Source: Spirodela intermedia
Lineage: Eukaryota; Streptophyta; Magnoliopsida; Alismatales; Araceae
Direction of reading: 5' to 3'
Assembly (NCBI GenBank): GCA_902729315.2
Contig: LR746265.1
Span: 8,923,392-8,987,391 of the forward strand
DNA length: 64,000 nt
Shown: piece by piece, positions 34,977 through 47,403 of the stretch
Numbering within the stretch: the stretch's first letter is position 1
Layout of the letters: each line of letters opens with the position of its first letter
Program-made: the position numbers and the translations under genes
The notes under the pieces: model-generated
What the model saw: the letters and a program-made list of their open reading frames with translations, nothing else
The model's database searches: none
What the model was told of the DNA's origin: nothing

Positions 34977-36606
34977 TGATAAGTCTTCATTATCATGAGT
35001 TAATAATTAGTAAATAATATAGTTTTAGCCTTAACTCGTGATAAATAGACTTATATTTGTGTTAAAGTGTGAAAAGTGGTTTTCAGTTGATTAATGTGAT
35101 TTTTTAGGTAATTATGTGATTTTATACGAATTTATATAATTTTTACAGTCTTACTTTTGAGATAAATGAAGAAAAAGAAATAAAAATAAAAATATTGCAA
35201 AATGGGGGGACCCGCCAGCCAACTGGACCCGCGAGCGGGTCGGAAGTGCAGTCGGGAAATAGCCGCAAGCAGGGGCTCGAGCAGCTTGAACCGATGGGGG
35301 CACGTGTACGCCACTCCCCTTCCACGTCATCGTTGGCCAGCCGGCTGTGGGGCAAGGAGTGGTCGTACATGCACGCTTGATCGGGAATGTAATATTACTT
35401 TATATTCACCAGAAACTTCGGCGCACAGCCGATGTGGGACTAAACCCGCGTCACCTTCCCCAAAAAAGGCGGGCAACTAGTGTGGGTTCAAATCCTACCA
35501 GAGCCAAAACTCATCTTTTTTTATTTGATTATCGCGACTTTCCTGTAGATCACCGGTGAAGAATTAAGTAACCAGAATCGCTGAATCATCGGCAAAAATC
35601 TCGTCAACATGATTTACGAAGCATTGTTACTAAAATTGCTGAACGATTCGCAATAAAAGGATCGTGAATCCACCGAGTAAAGCATCTCCAATTGATCGAC
35701 GAACAAGCCGTCGTCGGGAAGAGGACGATCCGCCGGGAGACAAGTCGTCACCTCCTGAGAGCATACTAGATGTGATGAAGAGCCTCCTCTTGCTGCGCGG
35801 ACTTGAAGATGAAGCTCCCTGACACGCGCCCCACCTCCATCCAGCTCCTCTTCGTCGAGTGACAGCCGCCGGAGAGCCGCAAAGTCGCCGTTTTTCCACT
35901 CTGCCGGGTGACAGCCACTGGAGACGAGTCGATGACCCATTTCATTAATCTCTAGACTTCGCAAGGAGATCTAGAGATTGCCCACATCGTCTTTGTCCAA
36001 GGAGAGCCTTTGAGGCCGTGGACACTACACGACGATCCTCCCGAACACTTAGGATTCGAGTGCATCGTCGACGCATCGCCGCCGCGATGTTGGAACTCTA
36101 TTTTCCTGCTTTCAAACTTAATTTACACTTCATTTAGTAATACTTTGTGTGATTTTAATTTACCAAAATATACTTCGTTCAATTACAATTCTTTCGGCTT
36201 TTACAAATCTTAATTTGATCAATTAAATCGTCTGTAATCGCTTATGTAAGAATCGCTGGGCAAAACTCTATTTCCGCCCGATTCGCATTCGCCGGGCGCT
36301 GACGTCATCTTGACATCTGCACCCTTATTTCCTTTTTTTGTGAATTTTAAATATATTTCCTTTTCATTTCCTAGTATAAAATTCATAGAAAATCGTATTC
36401 ATTGAGAAACAAATCTAAATAATTACCAAATATTATATTATATCCCTATGATCGACTTGGAAAATTACTACTATTTTTGGAAGTTTTATTGAATTATAAT
36501 TGATATATTTGTTCAGAAATACTTCTAAATATCTGAAAAATCATATTTTCTAGTTTTATAAATTTTAGATTTGCGTGATTTAATATACAATGACTAAGTC
36601 ACGTCA
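34977..36606 (+). repeat. LTR1 after collapse of the LTR-in-LTR nest (unit 2)
   Basis: 1630 bp, preceded by the PPT and followed by ATTTG and then the right part of another LTR1. Units 1 and 3 have an extra 0.6-0.67-kb left part before the solo LTR. Here it is gone, as expected from recombination between the two LTR starts. Confidence 0.75.
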
Positions 36607-36611
36607 ATTTG

Positions 36612-37564
36612 CGATACAAGGATCGTGAATCCATTGAGTAAAGCATCTCTGATTGATCGACGAACAAGCCGTCGTCGGGAAGAAGACGATCCGCCGGGAG
36701 ACAAGTCGCCACCTCTTGAGAGCATACTAGATGTGATGAAAAGCCTCCTCTTGCAGCGCGGACTTGAGGATGAAGCTCCCTGACATGCGCCCCACCTCCA
36801 TTCAGCTCCTCTCTGTCGGGTGACAGTCGCCGGAGAGTCACAAAGTCGCCGTTTTTTTGCTCCGCCGGGTGACAGCCGTCGGAGATGATTTGACGACTCA
36901 TTTCATTGATCTCTAGACTTCGCAAGGAGATCTAGAGATTGCCCACATCGTCCTTGTCCAAGGAGAGCCTTCGAGGCCGTGGACACTGCACAACTATCCT
37001 CTCGAACACTCAAGATTCCGGTACATTGCCGACGTATCGCCGCCGCGATGCTGGAACTCTATTTTCCTGCTTTCACCTTACTTTACGCTTCATTTAGTGA
37101 TAATTTGTGTGATTTTAATTTACCAAAATATACTTCATTCAATTACGATTCTTCTTGCTTTTACAAATCTTAATTTGATCAATTAAATCATCTATAATCA
37201 CTTACATAAGAATCGCTGAGCGGAACTCTATTTTCGCCCAATTCGCGTTCGCCGGGTGCTGACATCATCCTGATGTCTGCACCCTTATTTCCTTTTTCCG
37301 TAAATTTTAAATATATTTTCTTTTCATTTCCTAGTATAAAATTCATAGAAAATAGTATTCTTTGCTGAAAATTCTGAATAATTACCAGATATTATATTAC
37401 ATTCTTGTGATCAACCTAGAAAATTACTGCTATTTTTGAAATTTTATTGAATTATAATTGATATATTTGTTCAAAAATTCTTCTAAATATCTAAAAATTC
37501 ATATTTTCTAGTTTTATAAATTTAATATTTGTGTGATTTAATATACAATGACTAAGTCACGTTA
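36612..37564 (+). repeat. LTR1, right part (unit 2)
   Basis: Resumes LTR1 at CGATACAAGGATCG and ends ACGTTA before GTGAC. Equivalent to 5491-6443. Confidence 0.75.
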
Positions 37565-38308
37565 GTGACAGCCACTAGAGAGCCACAAAGTCATCATTTT
37601 TTCACTCTGCCGAGTGACAACTATTGGAGACGATTCGACGACCCATTTCATTGATCTCTAGACTTCTCAAGGATATCTACAGATTGCCCATGTCATCTTT
37701 GTCCAAAGAGAGCGTTTGAGGCCGTGGACACTACACGACAATCTTCTCGAATGCTTAGAATTCCCGTGCATCGTCGACAGATTACCGCCGCGATGTTGGA
37801 ACTTTATGTTTTTACTTTCAACTTAATTTGTACTTCATTACTAATAATTTGTGTGATTTAAATTTACCAAGCTATATTTCATTCAATTACGATTCTTTCA
37901 TCTTTTACAGATCTTAATTTGATCAATTAAATCATCTGTAATCGCTTACGCAAGAATCACTAGGTGGAACTCTATTTCTGTTGATTCGCGTTTGTCGGAT
38001 GTTGACATCATCCTAACATCCGCACCCTTATTTCCTTTTTTCACGAATTTTAAATATATTTTATTTTCACTTCATAGTATAAAATTAATAAAAAATTATA
38101 TTCTTTGAGGAATATACTAAAAAGTTACCCAATATTATATTATATCCTTGTGATCGACATGAAAAATTACCACTATTTTTGTAAATTTTATTAAATTATA
38201 ATTGATATATTTTTTCAGAAATATTTCTAGATATCTAAAAATTAGTATTTTCTAGTTTTATAATTTTTAAATTTACGTGATTTACAATACAACGACTAAG
38301 TCGCATCA
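37565..38308 (+). repeat. Old LTR1-related LTR, right part (unit 2)
   Basis: Continuation of 26509-27505 after the nested element; ends GTCGCATCA, joined to the integrase relic. Confidence 0.75.
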
Positions 38309-38309
38309 A

Positions 38310-38807
38310 AAGGTTTGTCACCTTCCTATGAAGATCGAACATAAGGCTTATTAGGCTATAAAGAATCTTAATCTCTCTTTAGACGCTGTTGGTAAGCACT
38401 GTATGTTGCAGTTGCCAGAGCTTCAAGAACTACCCAATGAGATGTATGAGAAGTCTCTAATTTACAGAGCAAAAATGAAGGCTTTTTATAACAAGAAGGT
38501 GAGCAGAAAGAGTTTTCATGAGCATCAAAAAGTTTTGCTTTACAATTCTCGATTGAAACTATTCCTCGAAAAATTAAATTCTAGATGGGATGGACCATAC
38601 CTTGTGATTAAAGTTTTTGACTATGGTGCAATATTAATTGTAGATCTTAAAACTGGTAAAAATTTTAATGTGAATGGGCAAAGATTAAAACCTTATTTAG
38701 AAACGAACCCTCCTTCTTTACCCATTTCCGCTCAATTATATGATCCATCCATTGAACCTCAATCTTCTTATAACTTCCCCTCCATCATGTACTCTAAGAC
38801 AGCATAG
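38310..38807 (+). pseudogene. Integrase C-terminal relic (unit 2)
   Basis: Same fragment as 7189-7686: KVCHLPMKIEHKAY, a stop at the expected Trp, then an open frame of 134 aa to 38807 (NSRLKLFLEKLNSRWDGPYL, NFNVNGQRLKPYLE). Position 38529-38537 reads KVLLYNSR where unit 1 reads KEGLYNSR. Confidence 0.8.
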
Positions 38808-39447
38808 CTTTCTCTTCCACTACATTCCTTTTTATTATTTTTCTCTATCCTTTGATGTTTTTCTTGAGTTTTTATTAAGCGAACAGATCCAGCATTCTAG
38901 AGGAAGTGCATATCATGACACGGATTAATACAAAAGAAAATCAGAAGGATGAAGAGTGAAAATCAGTTTGCACATTTAATGCTTTCTCTTTTTTCTCTTA
39001 TATAGATGCATTGAGGACAATGCGAATGGTTGTTTGAGGGGGAAGAATAAATGCATGAGGGTGAATACATGAGATTACATCAGGTGCTATAATGCTTATA
39101 ACTAAATGATGAAGTTCATGATCTTTCATGGTGCATATAACCCACACTCTTAAATTGAGAAAATCTACTTTGATCTTCTGCCAGATTTATGTTATGAATT
39201 CTTATTATTAACTATGAGTAGTAAATTGAATCCTTCTCTTTCTTGATCAGTAGTCAGTTGAAAAGTTTTCAAATTAGTTGATGCTTTTACAAATCATTAA
39301 TCATGATTAAACCTAAGACAAAAGGATAGAACATGGTAAAGATTACACTAGAAAAAAAAATAAAAAAATCGTAGTAGCACCTTAGCTGATTTCATGGGGC
39401 TTCCACATGTGAAATCAGGATCAACAAGGCTTGCAAAATACTTCTTG
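38808..39447 (+). other. Non-coding 3' region of second element (unit 2)
   Basis: Copy of 7687-8332 with small changes; no ORF supported. Confidence 0.45.
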
Positions 39448-40371
39448 TAACGATTCTTCTAGCTTTTACAGATCTTAATTTGACTAATTAAATCGTCTAT
39501 AATCGCTTATGTAAAAATCACCAAGTAGAATGCTATTTCTACCCGGTTCCCATTCGTTAGGTGCTGACATCATCTTGACATCTACACCTTTATTTCCCTT
39601 TTTCACAAATTTAAAATATATTTTATTTTCTTTTTTTAGTTTAAAATTCATAAAAAATTGTATTATTTGAGAACATTTCTAAAATATTACGTGATATTAT
39701 ATTACATCCCTGTGATTGACCTAAAAAATCTCCATTATTTTTAGAACTTTGATTAAATTATAATTGATATAATTATTCAAAAATACTTCTAAATATCTAA
39801 AAATTAGTATTTTCTAGTTTTATAAATTTTAAATTTGTGTGGTTTACTAAACAAGGGATATTTTAGGTATTAAAATTATTAAAACTTTTCAGAGGCTGTG
39901 ACCCCAAGTTTAGTTCCACATTTGATTATATTCCGAGTTTTGAGGTTGATATATAGTAATACTGACTTGATAATCAATGTGTCCCTTTCTCACATGTGTA
40001 CGGCCGCTCTTTGTCGCATGCCCGACTGGCCATTGATGATGTGGAAGGGGAGTGACGCACATGTGTCCCCTATCGGTTTGTCTTTAGCCGCTCAAGCCCT
40101 TACTCACAATTCCGCCTGTCCATGCTTCCAACCTACTTGTGGGCTCAACTAGGTGGCAAGTTTTCTCTTTCTTCTATTTTTTTATTTTTTTTTCTTCATT
40201 TACCTCAAAAATAAGATTATAAAAATTATATAAATTCACATAAGATCCCATAATTAGCCAAATTAACCAACTAAAAACTATTTTTCATAATTTGACATAA
40301 ATATAAGTCTATTTATCATGAGTTAAGATTAAAACTATAAATTATTAACTCATGATAATGAAGACTTATCA
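39448..40371. repeat. Back-to-back LTR1-like fragments (unit 2)
   Basis: Copy of 8333-9263: plus-strand right part to about 39860, then minus-strand left part ending GAAGACTTATCA at 40371. Confidence 0.65.
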
Positions 40372-40435
40372 ACCATCTTCACTAAAGTATGTATTTTTTG
40401 ATTGACATCAAGCTTATCCAATGATTATATCATCG

Positions 40436-40578
40436 TATTTGTCTAAGGATCAAGGGAATAGATTACTTGATGTGCTTAGTACATAGAGAGAGGTGATTGG
40501 CTGGTCTCTAGTAGATATTTGAGGACTTGATCTATTTGTGTGTATGCACATAATTTATCTTGAGGAGAACTATCATTT
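40436..40578 (+). pseudogene. Pre-RT pol relic (unit 2)
   Basis: Copy of 9328-9470, again ending VCMHIIYLEEN. 40579-41142 is non-coding, with the two purine runs after CATGCATTA phrases. Confidence 0.65.
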
Positions 40579-41142
40579 TTTTTTATGCATTTCCTTACTA
40601 GCTTTTGTTTTAGACATATTTTATTGGTCGAGTGCTTTAGTTAGAACCATTCAGGGGCAATGGTGTAGTAGATGGGGCATAAAAATCAGAATTTTCTTCT
40701 CTTTTCCCTTCTCTCACATGCATTAAGAACAATGCAAGACTTAAGTAGGGGGGAGGTTATCTCTTCCTTCATTTGCATGCATTAGAGATAATGCATCATT
40801 CAAGTAGGGGGGAGAACAAAAAAAATTCAAAAATGTTATGAATATTTTAAAACTTTTGCTGCATTGATTATTGCACAAACACGTATGCTTAAACGAACAA
40901 AGCCTAATGCTCCTTTGAAAGGGTAAGTCAATTAGAAAAGTTTACCTTCTCTAGATTAGGGGTGTGGATCTCATGAAAAAAAGATAGGTGAATTCTTTAC
41001 CATGATCATTATTCTTTGAAGTATGAAGGAGTTTTAGGTTGTATTCATGGGTATGTGGTGCGACAATAAATGGCTAATGATAGTATATTGTGGACGAAAA
41101 CGATTGAACTAGATCATCTTAGTCTAGTTATTATGTTGTGGT

Positions 41143-41725
41143 TGATAAGTCTTCATTATCTGTATTTACCTTATATTTATCAATATTTAGTGCATAAAAT
41201 TAATAGAAATAATACATGTTACATTTAATTCGTACGTATTCAGATTTCATTCATACATAAACATGCATTTTAATATTTTTAATATTATTTTAAGATAATT
41301 AATTTTAAATAATTATGCATGAAATATTTTTTATGTGAGTTTTAGGATTTTCTAGAATTTATTCTGGATTTTCTGAATTTTTCTAGAATTTCTCATAATT
41401 TCTAAGAGTTTTTGATATTTTTTAGGAATTAATAAAGGTCTAAAATAAAAGAAAATCAGAATGAGTTGGGCTGGGCCGAGCCAAGTGACCCAATGGGCCG
41501 GAATATTCAGAGGCTAAAAGTTAAACCATCAACAGGTCGACAGTGGAAGCAGAACCGACGAGTTAGCATGAGACTTAAGCAGATGTGGGACACGTGGCCC
41601 ACACGGATTCGACGACATTTCAATGGACATCGTGAACAGAAATTGGCACAATTTACGTCAGACCCCAGAGAGAAATGTAATTGGAGATCCGTACCTAATG
41701 GCAGAACGTAAAAGAGGAGCGGGTG
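41143..41725 (+). promoter_or_regulatory. Promoter-like stretch of the kinase gene
   Basis: Starts with an LTR1-like TGATAAGTCTTCATTATC. The part next to the gene holds site II type elements TGGGCT (41467-41472), TGGGCC (41472-41477 and 41494-41499), GGCCCA (41596-41601) and a G-box CACGTG (41591-41596). Such elements are common in plant promoters. It is followed at once by a CT-rich leader. Confidence 0.5.
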
Positions 41726-42061
41726 ATAGAGTGAGGCTGTCATTGATCTCTCTTTCTTTCGCGCCTTTTCTCGCTCCCTTTGTCTGTCTGCTCTCTCTCA
41801 CTCTATCTTGCTCTCGCTTTCTTTCTGTGGATGCGTCCTCGCTCTACGAAGCACGGCGGAGTTCGGACAGCCGGCCGCCTTCTCCTCTCCTCTCCGTCGA
41901 GTTCTTCTGGATCCCTTTCTCGTGCGCGAATCCGGAGGAAGAGTGGGAGGCCGCATCCGGTGGAGGAGTCCACCGCCGAAGACGCCGAGGTCACGGTCGG
42001 CGCCGCCTCACGGAGAGGTCGTACGTTCCCAGGCTTCTGCTTCCCTGAAAGGCCGCTCCGG
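41726..42061 (+). other. CT-rich, then CpG-rich leader or first exon of the kinase gene
   Basis: A CT-rich run (CTCTCTTTCTTTCGCGCC, then CTCTCTCTCACTC) leads into a CpG-rich segment unlike the rest of the window. A good donor, CCGG followed by GTATGTTC, ends it at 42061. CpG retention suggests low methylation. Basic, Arg/Ser-rich ORFs cross it, but I could not fit any to the frame of the kinase exon, so it may be untranslated. Confidence 0.5.
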
Positions 42062-42718
42062 GTATGTTCTGGTGCCGTCTTTCGACGAATTCTCGCCTTT
42101 CGTTGATTCGGGGGTTATGTTCTAGTGCCGTCTTTCGATGGGTTCGTGATTTTCTCTGTGTCGGGGGCATCTTCTTGTGGACTCTTTCGATGGGATCTTT
42201 ATTTTCTTTGATTTGGACTTTCGGTTGCCTGCGGTGGTGCGGGTGGTGCGAGATTGCTGAAGAAAGCTCTGGCTTTCCTCCTTCCTCTTATTTATTTACT
42301 TTCTTCCGATTTGTTTTGCCGCTTCGTTGCTGATTCGATTTGATGTTTGGTCTGGGTAGGGGGATCTATCTTCTTCTTTAGACTTCCATCAGATTGCTCT
42401 TTGGGGACGGATGAGTGTTACAGTCTGGAGGAGAAAAGATTATTTCAGCAAGGTTTATCGATTGACGGTGACGGGTGAGCGTGTTGAATCAAGGGGCACA
42501 TTCGATTTTCAGATCGCTGAGCGATCGACCAGGGTCTGGAGAAGAACCCGGTGATTTCCGGCAGGAAACAACACCCTCCGTACCTGCACCTCTCCCGAGC
42601 GTTATTCCCCACCCAGAAAAGCCATCAGAACTTGGTGGCGGGCTGTCCTGTTGAGAAAGCAGCTGGAATCGAGGGAGGAAGTGTGGACGAGGTTGTCGGG
42701 CTACAGGAGGAAGCGAGG

Positions 42719-44845
42719 ATGTCTCCCATCCCGGATCGGGTACATGCTTCGACGTCCCTCATTCCTTTCCTTGACGGCGACTGTAGAGAGCTTTCTCTCC
42801 CCATCCCAAAGCACATCACATCTTGACAATAGGAATGTCCTATCCAAAATCGACAGGTGCAGGTCGGAAATTCTCCATTATACAAGGTAGAGAGAATGTT
42901 GGGAGCAGGAGGTTTTGGGCTGGTCTACATTGGACGAAGGGTGGCTGGTGGATCTCAGGGCAATGGGCCCAATGCCTTTAAGGTTTAGTTTCAACCTCCC
43001 ATCACTCCTGCCACGGGAATCTTTAAATACTGCTGTTTTATGTTGTCTCTTTCATTTTCCTGCGGTGGGTGTAGGTAGCACTGAAGTTTGAGCATAGAAA
43101 TAGCACGGGTTGCAGATTTGGCCCCCCATATGAATGGCAAGTTTATGAGTAAGAAGACACCCCCTACTGCTCTAATTTATTACGTATTGTGTCGATCTAA
43201 AACTATGTTCTTCACCTGACTTTGTGAATATGGTTTTAGCCATCTCAAGGGATGCTATGGATTACCTAGGGTGCACTACAAGGGCCGCCAAGGAGATTAT
43301 TTCGTCATGGTTGGCGTAGAGTCTTTCATTTTATTGTTTCCTCGAATTATATTTTTTATTGAAAGCTAGTTATGATATTGTTGATGATGATTGCTGCAGA
43401 TCATGGACATCCTTGGACCAAGTCTTCTGGATGTGTTCATATCCATTGGGCAAGTGTAAGAAAATAATCTTGACTTCATATTCAAAGTCAATATTCTGTT
43501 GAAAATTGTGCTATTGAGTTTGACTAACTCCTTGGACAGAATGCCACCAAATATGGTGGCTTGTATTGCTGTGGAGGCAATATCCATCCTTGAGAAGCTA
43601 CACCAAAAAGGGTATGTATGGCTTTGTGGCAGTGTGATATTTTTTCAATTATATTTTCGCAAAGGTCACAGTAATTAATTCATTGCTCCCTTGTGCACTC
43701 CCTCCCTCCACCCACACAAAAAAAAAACATGCCAGGTTTGTGCATGGAGACGTCAAGCCAGAGAATTTATTGTTGGGTAAACCCGGAAGCTCAGGGGAGA
43801 AGAAGCTTTTTCTCATCGACTTTGGGCTGGGTATGTTGCTGCATTCCAATCACTTCTTGTTTTCACCTCTCGCGCCTATTGATTTTAGAGTAGGGTTTGT
43901 TTTTCCAAGTATATAAACAAATTTGTCTTGACTGAGAAGTCCCTGTCTGTATCAACATCAGTGATATTTTTGTGCTTTGTTCAGAGCCTGTACAAATGCT
44001 AATTGGTGTCATTAATATTTTAATCAGCTTCAATGTGGAGGGACAGTTTGTCAGGCCAGCATGTCAGATTATGCCAACAGCCAGATAATTTCAGGTTTTT
44101 TGGGAAACGATATTCTATTTTTTCCCTAAATTCTTAGCTAAGATGAGGATTCATAAAATCTTACCCCTACCTTACTATCTATCTCATGTTCCCTAGGGGC
44201 ACAACACGATATGCAAGCGTCCATGCACATTTAGGCCTCACAGCGAGTAGAAGAGATGATCTTGAGTCATTGGCCTACACTCTGATTTTTTTGATTAAAG
44301 GAAGGCTGCCGTGGGAAGGCTATCAGGTTTGCTTCCACCTCTACTTGTACATGTTCTCCCATCTCTTTGATTCATCACTTGCTGATTCTTATGCCAACTA
44401 TGTAGGGGAATGACAAGAGGTTTCTAGTCTTCATGAACAAGACTGTAACCTCCCCCGAGACGCTGTGTGGTGGCTGTCCCCCTCCTTTCGCACAATTCCT
44501 TGAAGCAGTGAAGAAGATACAATTTGTTGAGCAGCCCACCTACTCGAAGCTCATTTCTCTTTTTGGAAGCTTGATATGCCCCCCCTGCACCCTGTTAAAG
44601 ACCATTCGGATTGATGCAATTTTGAAGGTGGTTGCAAACATGACATCACTGAAATTACCTCGCATATTTTTATTTTATGTCAGATGGTTTTATCTCTTTT
44701 TCATGGCTCTATCATCTGTTGTTAAATAGGCTGACCATGTTTCCAACAGGTTCACCAAAAACGTGGAAGATTGCAGGTAAATCATGAAGAAGATGAGTGT
44801 CATAGAAAGAAACGGATAAAATGTTTGATTGATGACAGACCATGA
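42719..44845 (+). CDS. Casein kinase I-like protein kinase (MUT9-like/EL1-like family), short form
   Basis: Eleven coding blocks with GT-AG introns: 42719-42739, 42857-42982, 43075-43148, 43240-43309, 43400-43455, 43540-43611, 43736-43830, 44028-44094, 44197-44326, 44406-44627, 44750-44845. They total 1029 bases, 342 aa and a stop, with no frame break. Kinase motifs: GAGGFG (23-28), VALK with Lys 53, HGDVKPEN with Asp 145, DFG at 168-170, [20 protein letters not shown], then [13 protein letters not shown]. This is the plant casein kinase I-like family, whose members phosphorylate histone H3 and hormone-pathway proteins. The C-terminus stops soon after VHQKRGRL with a basic HRKKRIK tail, so the long C-terminal domain of the family is missing. 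The kinase-linked frame is open back to about 42521 (EGGSVDEVVGLQEEAR), so the start is uncertain; 42719 is the only in-frame ATG there. It may be a functional short paralogue or a recent pseudogene. Confidence 0.8.
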
Positions 44846-44866
44846 CCATGTACATGTAAGAATATA

Positions 44867-44872
44867 AATAAA
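44867..44872 (+). terminator. Polyadenylation signal of the kinase gene
   Basis: AATAAA about 22 bases after the stop codon, in AATATAAATAAAATCTG. Confidence 0.55.
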
Positions 44873-44992
44873 ATCTGTAAAGTGCCAATTGAGAAAACAT
44901 AAATCTCATGACTAAATTATTTATTATTATTGTTCTTATTTATTCATAAAGAAAATGATAGTTTAAAAGCCTCATATTAAGGGCATGAATAT

Positions 44993-46406
44993 AATACTTT
45001 TTTTAATGTAATCATAACTATTGATAAAGGTGTGTAATTAATATTTATGCAAAAAGAGAAACTATATCAATCAATGATAATAATATAAGACAATCATTTA
45101 GAGGGCGTGAGTATAAGTAGATATTTATATAATAGTTACTTTTGCTAGGAATATGTATCATTTATTGCCAACATTTAAACTTTAGAAATGTTTTGTACCT
45201 ACTATTTATTCACCTTGGAAATGGCACCACTTTAGACGTAACCTATTAAGTACAGGAATATAATATGTTTAAGTACATTCACACTTACAAATTATCAGAA
45301 ACAATTATTAGACCCATAAATGTAAATTTTATGCATAAATAATGAATATTACTTCTTTATAAGAAAGCTGGCACATAAAAATACAGTATTAAAGGGAAGA
45401 AATCTAATATTATTTCATACAATCATAATGTTTAGTTGCAATGAATAATTACTATAGTTTACCAAAAATAAAAAAATTATCATTAAATAAATGAACACTA
45501 CAAGTATTGGATTAAATGGCACGAATTTTATAGTTTAGGTTATATTTATTTATTAGAATATTAAATATTATTAGAAATATTATTTATTAGAATACGTAAA
45601 GTTATGAAGAAATAATAATTATGTATTGGAAGCTTATGTGTCCACCAAAGGACACACATCCACCCCATAATGTGTTCAGAACCACATGTAGTCCAAAACT
45701 GAAAGTAATGTAATGCCATAATTGGTTCCCATCATAGTAAAAGTATGATTTCTTTAGTGATGATCTAAAAATTAAGAAACATCTAAATTCATAGAAGATT
45801 GGGTAGATAAAGAGGAGTTTGAAATAAAAGTCACGTAGCTATGCTTTGTAATGTCTTCAATTTGAAAAGCATATTTTGACAAAGTTAAATCTTATATGAT
45901 TCACATGGATGAATGTCATCATATATACCTTTTATACATTGCACCCTCTAGATGTTTTCCTAAACTTGAAGTAAAATGTAGCCATCGTCAAATCTTGATT
46001 CATTCCATTGATGAGTGGAAAATAAATTTCTTGTCTAAAGTAGGACTTTAAGTATAAGTAGGAAAGTTATTGTATTAACAAGTGTGCCGACCATCACATT
46101 TATGAGGATGATGAATTAATCATGGAAACTATTTATTGAAACAAATTATTATCTATTTTGACTGTAGTCGAATGTACAATTGTAATTAAGAGTTACATAA
46201 TTCTATATGCGACCCCTATTAAATGTTTTTGAGCAAATCTGTTGTATATAAATTTGTATATAGTTTTACACATATAAAATGAGATTTTTGCCTTTTTAAG
46301 AGCACACGTACAATATTTTCAAGTAAATTGATAATTTTCAAGTACAATATTTTTACCTTTATTATTTGTTAATATAATGTCTTTTTTTGTCATAATAGGA
46401 AACCAC
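44993..46406. other. AT-rich flank downstream of the kinase gene (unit 3)
   Basis: Near-identical to 25093-26508; no ORF or element recognised. 44873-44992 is the gene's immediate 3' flank. Confidence 0.5.
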
Positions 46407-47403
46407 TGATAAGTTTTCATTATCATGAGTTCATAATTAGTAAATAGTATAGTTTTAGCCTTAACTCATGATAAATAGACTTATATTTCTGTTAAACTAT
46501 GAAAAGTAGTTTTCAATTGATTAATGTGATTTTTTTAGCTAATTAGGTAATTTTCTATACATTTATATGATTTTTATAGTCCTATTTTTGAGATAAATCA
46601 AGAAAAAGAAATAAAAATAAAAATATAGCAAAAAGAGGGGACCCACCAGCCAACCGAGCCTGCAAGTGGGTCGGAAGCATAGTCAGGGGGAGCCGTGAGC
46701 AGGGGCTCAGGTTGCTAGGACCAATGGGGGCATGTGTGCGCCACTCCCCTTCCACATGACCAATGGCCAGCTGGGTCTGAGACAAGGAGTGGTCGTACAT
46801 GTGAGAGAAAAGTACTCATTACTTGTAAATGTGATATTACTATATATTCGCCTAAAACTTTGGCGCACAAGGGATGTGGGACTAAACCCACATCACACTT
46901 TCCCTTGAAAGGCTTCGAAGATTTTAATATCTAAATTACTCCTTAGTTATAATAGAGATAGACTATGTTGACGTCACTTGATAAGGGCATTAGAGTACTT
47001 ATTTCAATCTCTCATGTAGGCGGGCAATCGGCACGGGTTTGAATCCTCCGAGAGCCCAATGATGGAATATCTTCACTTTCTTGTAGATCACCAGTGAAGG
47101 ATTAAGTCACTAAAATCATTAAATCATTGCCAAAAATCTTGTGAACGCAATTCGCAAAGCATTGTTACTAAAATTGCTGAAAATGATTCGCGATAAAAGG
47201 ATCACGAATCTATCAAGTAAATCATCTCTAATTGATCGATGAACAAGTCATTGTCGAGAAGAGGACGATCTGCAGGGAGACGAGTTGCCACCTCTTGAGA
47301 GCATCCTGGATGTGATGAAGAGCCTCCTCTTGCTGCACGGACGTAAGGATGAAGCTCCTTAACATGCGCCCCACCTCCATCTAGCTCCTCTTCGTCGGGT
47401 GAC
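46407..47403 (+). repeat. Old LTR1-related LTR, left part (unit 3)
   Basis: Starts TGATAAGTTTTC, contains the same 105-bp extra segment, and ends GTGAC at 47399-47403. Confidence 0.75.

Larger units (their letters stand above)
27506..37564 (+). mobile_element. Nested non-autonomous Athila-like element (unit 2)
   Basis: A 10.06-kb composite: 5' LTR1 (27506-29132), PBS, gag, X split by a solo LTR, LTR-A, tail with PPT, and a 3' LTR1 (34977-37564) enlarged by another LTR1. It is flanked by perfect GTGAC at 27501-27505 and 37565-37569. It has no pol of its own, so mobility would depend on proteins from another element. Confidence 0.8.
25093..44992 (+). repeat. Tandem segmental duplication, unit 2
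   Basis: Unit of about 19.9 kb whose left end (TAATACTTTTTTAATG...) restarts at about 44993. The order flank, old LTR, nested element, integrase relic, inverted LTRs, pre-RT relic and promoter-like stretch is repeated in unit 3 and, from its middle on, in unit 1 (1-10615). The flank copies differ at only scattered bases over 1.4 kb. Confidence 0.85.

Noticed and set aside
41780-42106. Arg/Ser-rich ORF of 108 aa as the kinase N-terminus
   Set aside because: Composition resembles basic N-termini of the family, but the frame at the donor (42061) does not fit the open frame of the first kinase exon with any acceptor I could see.
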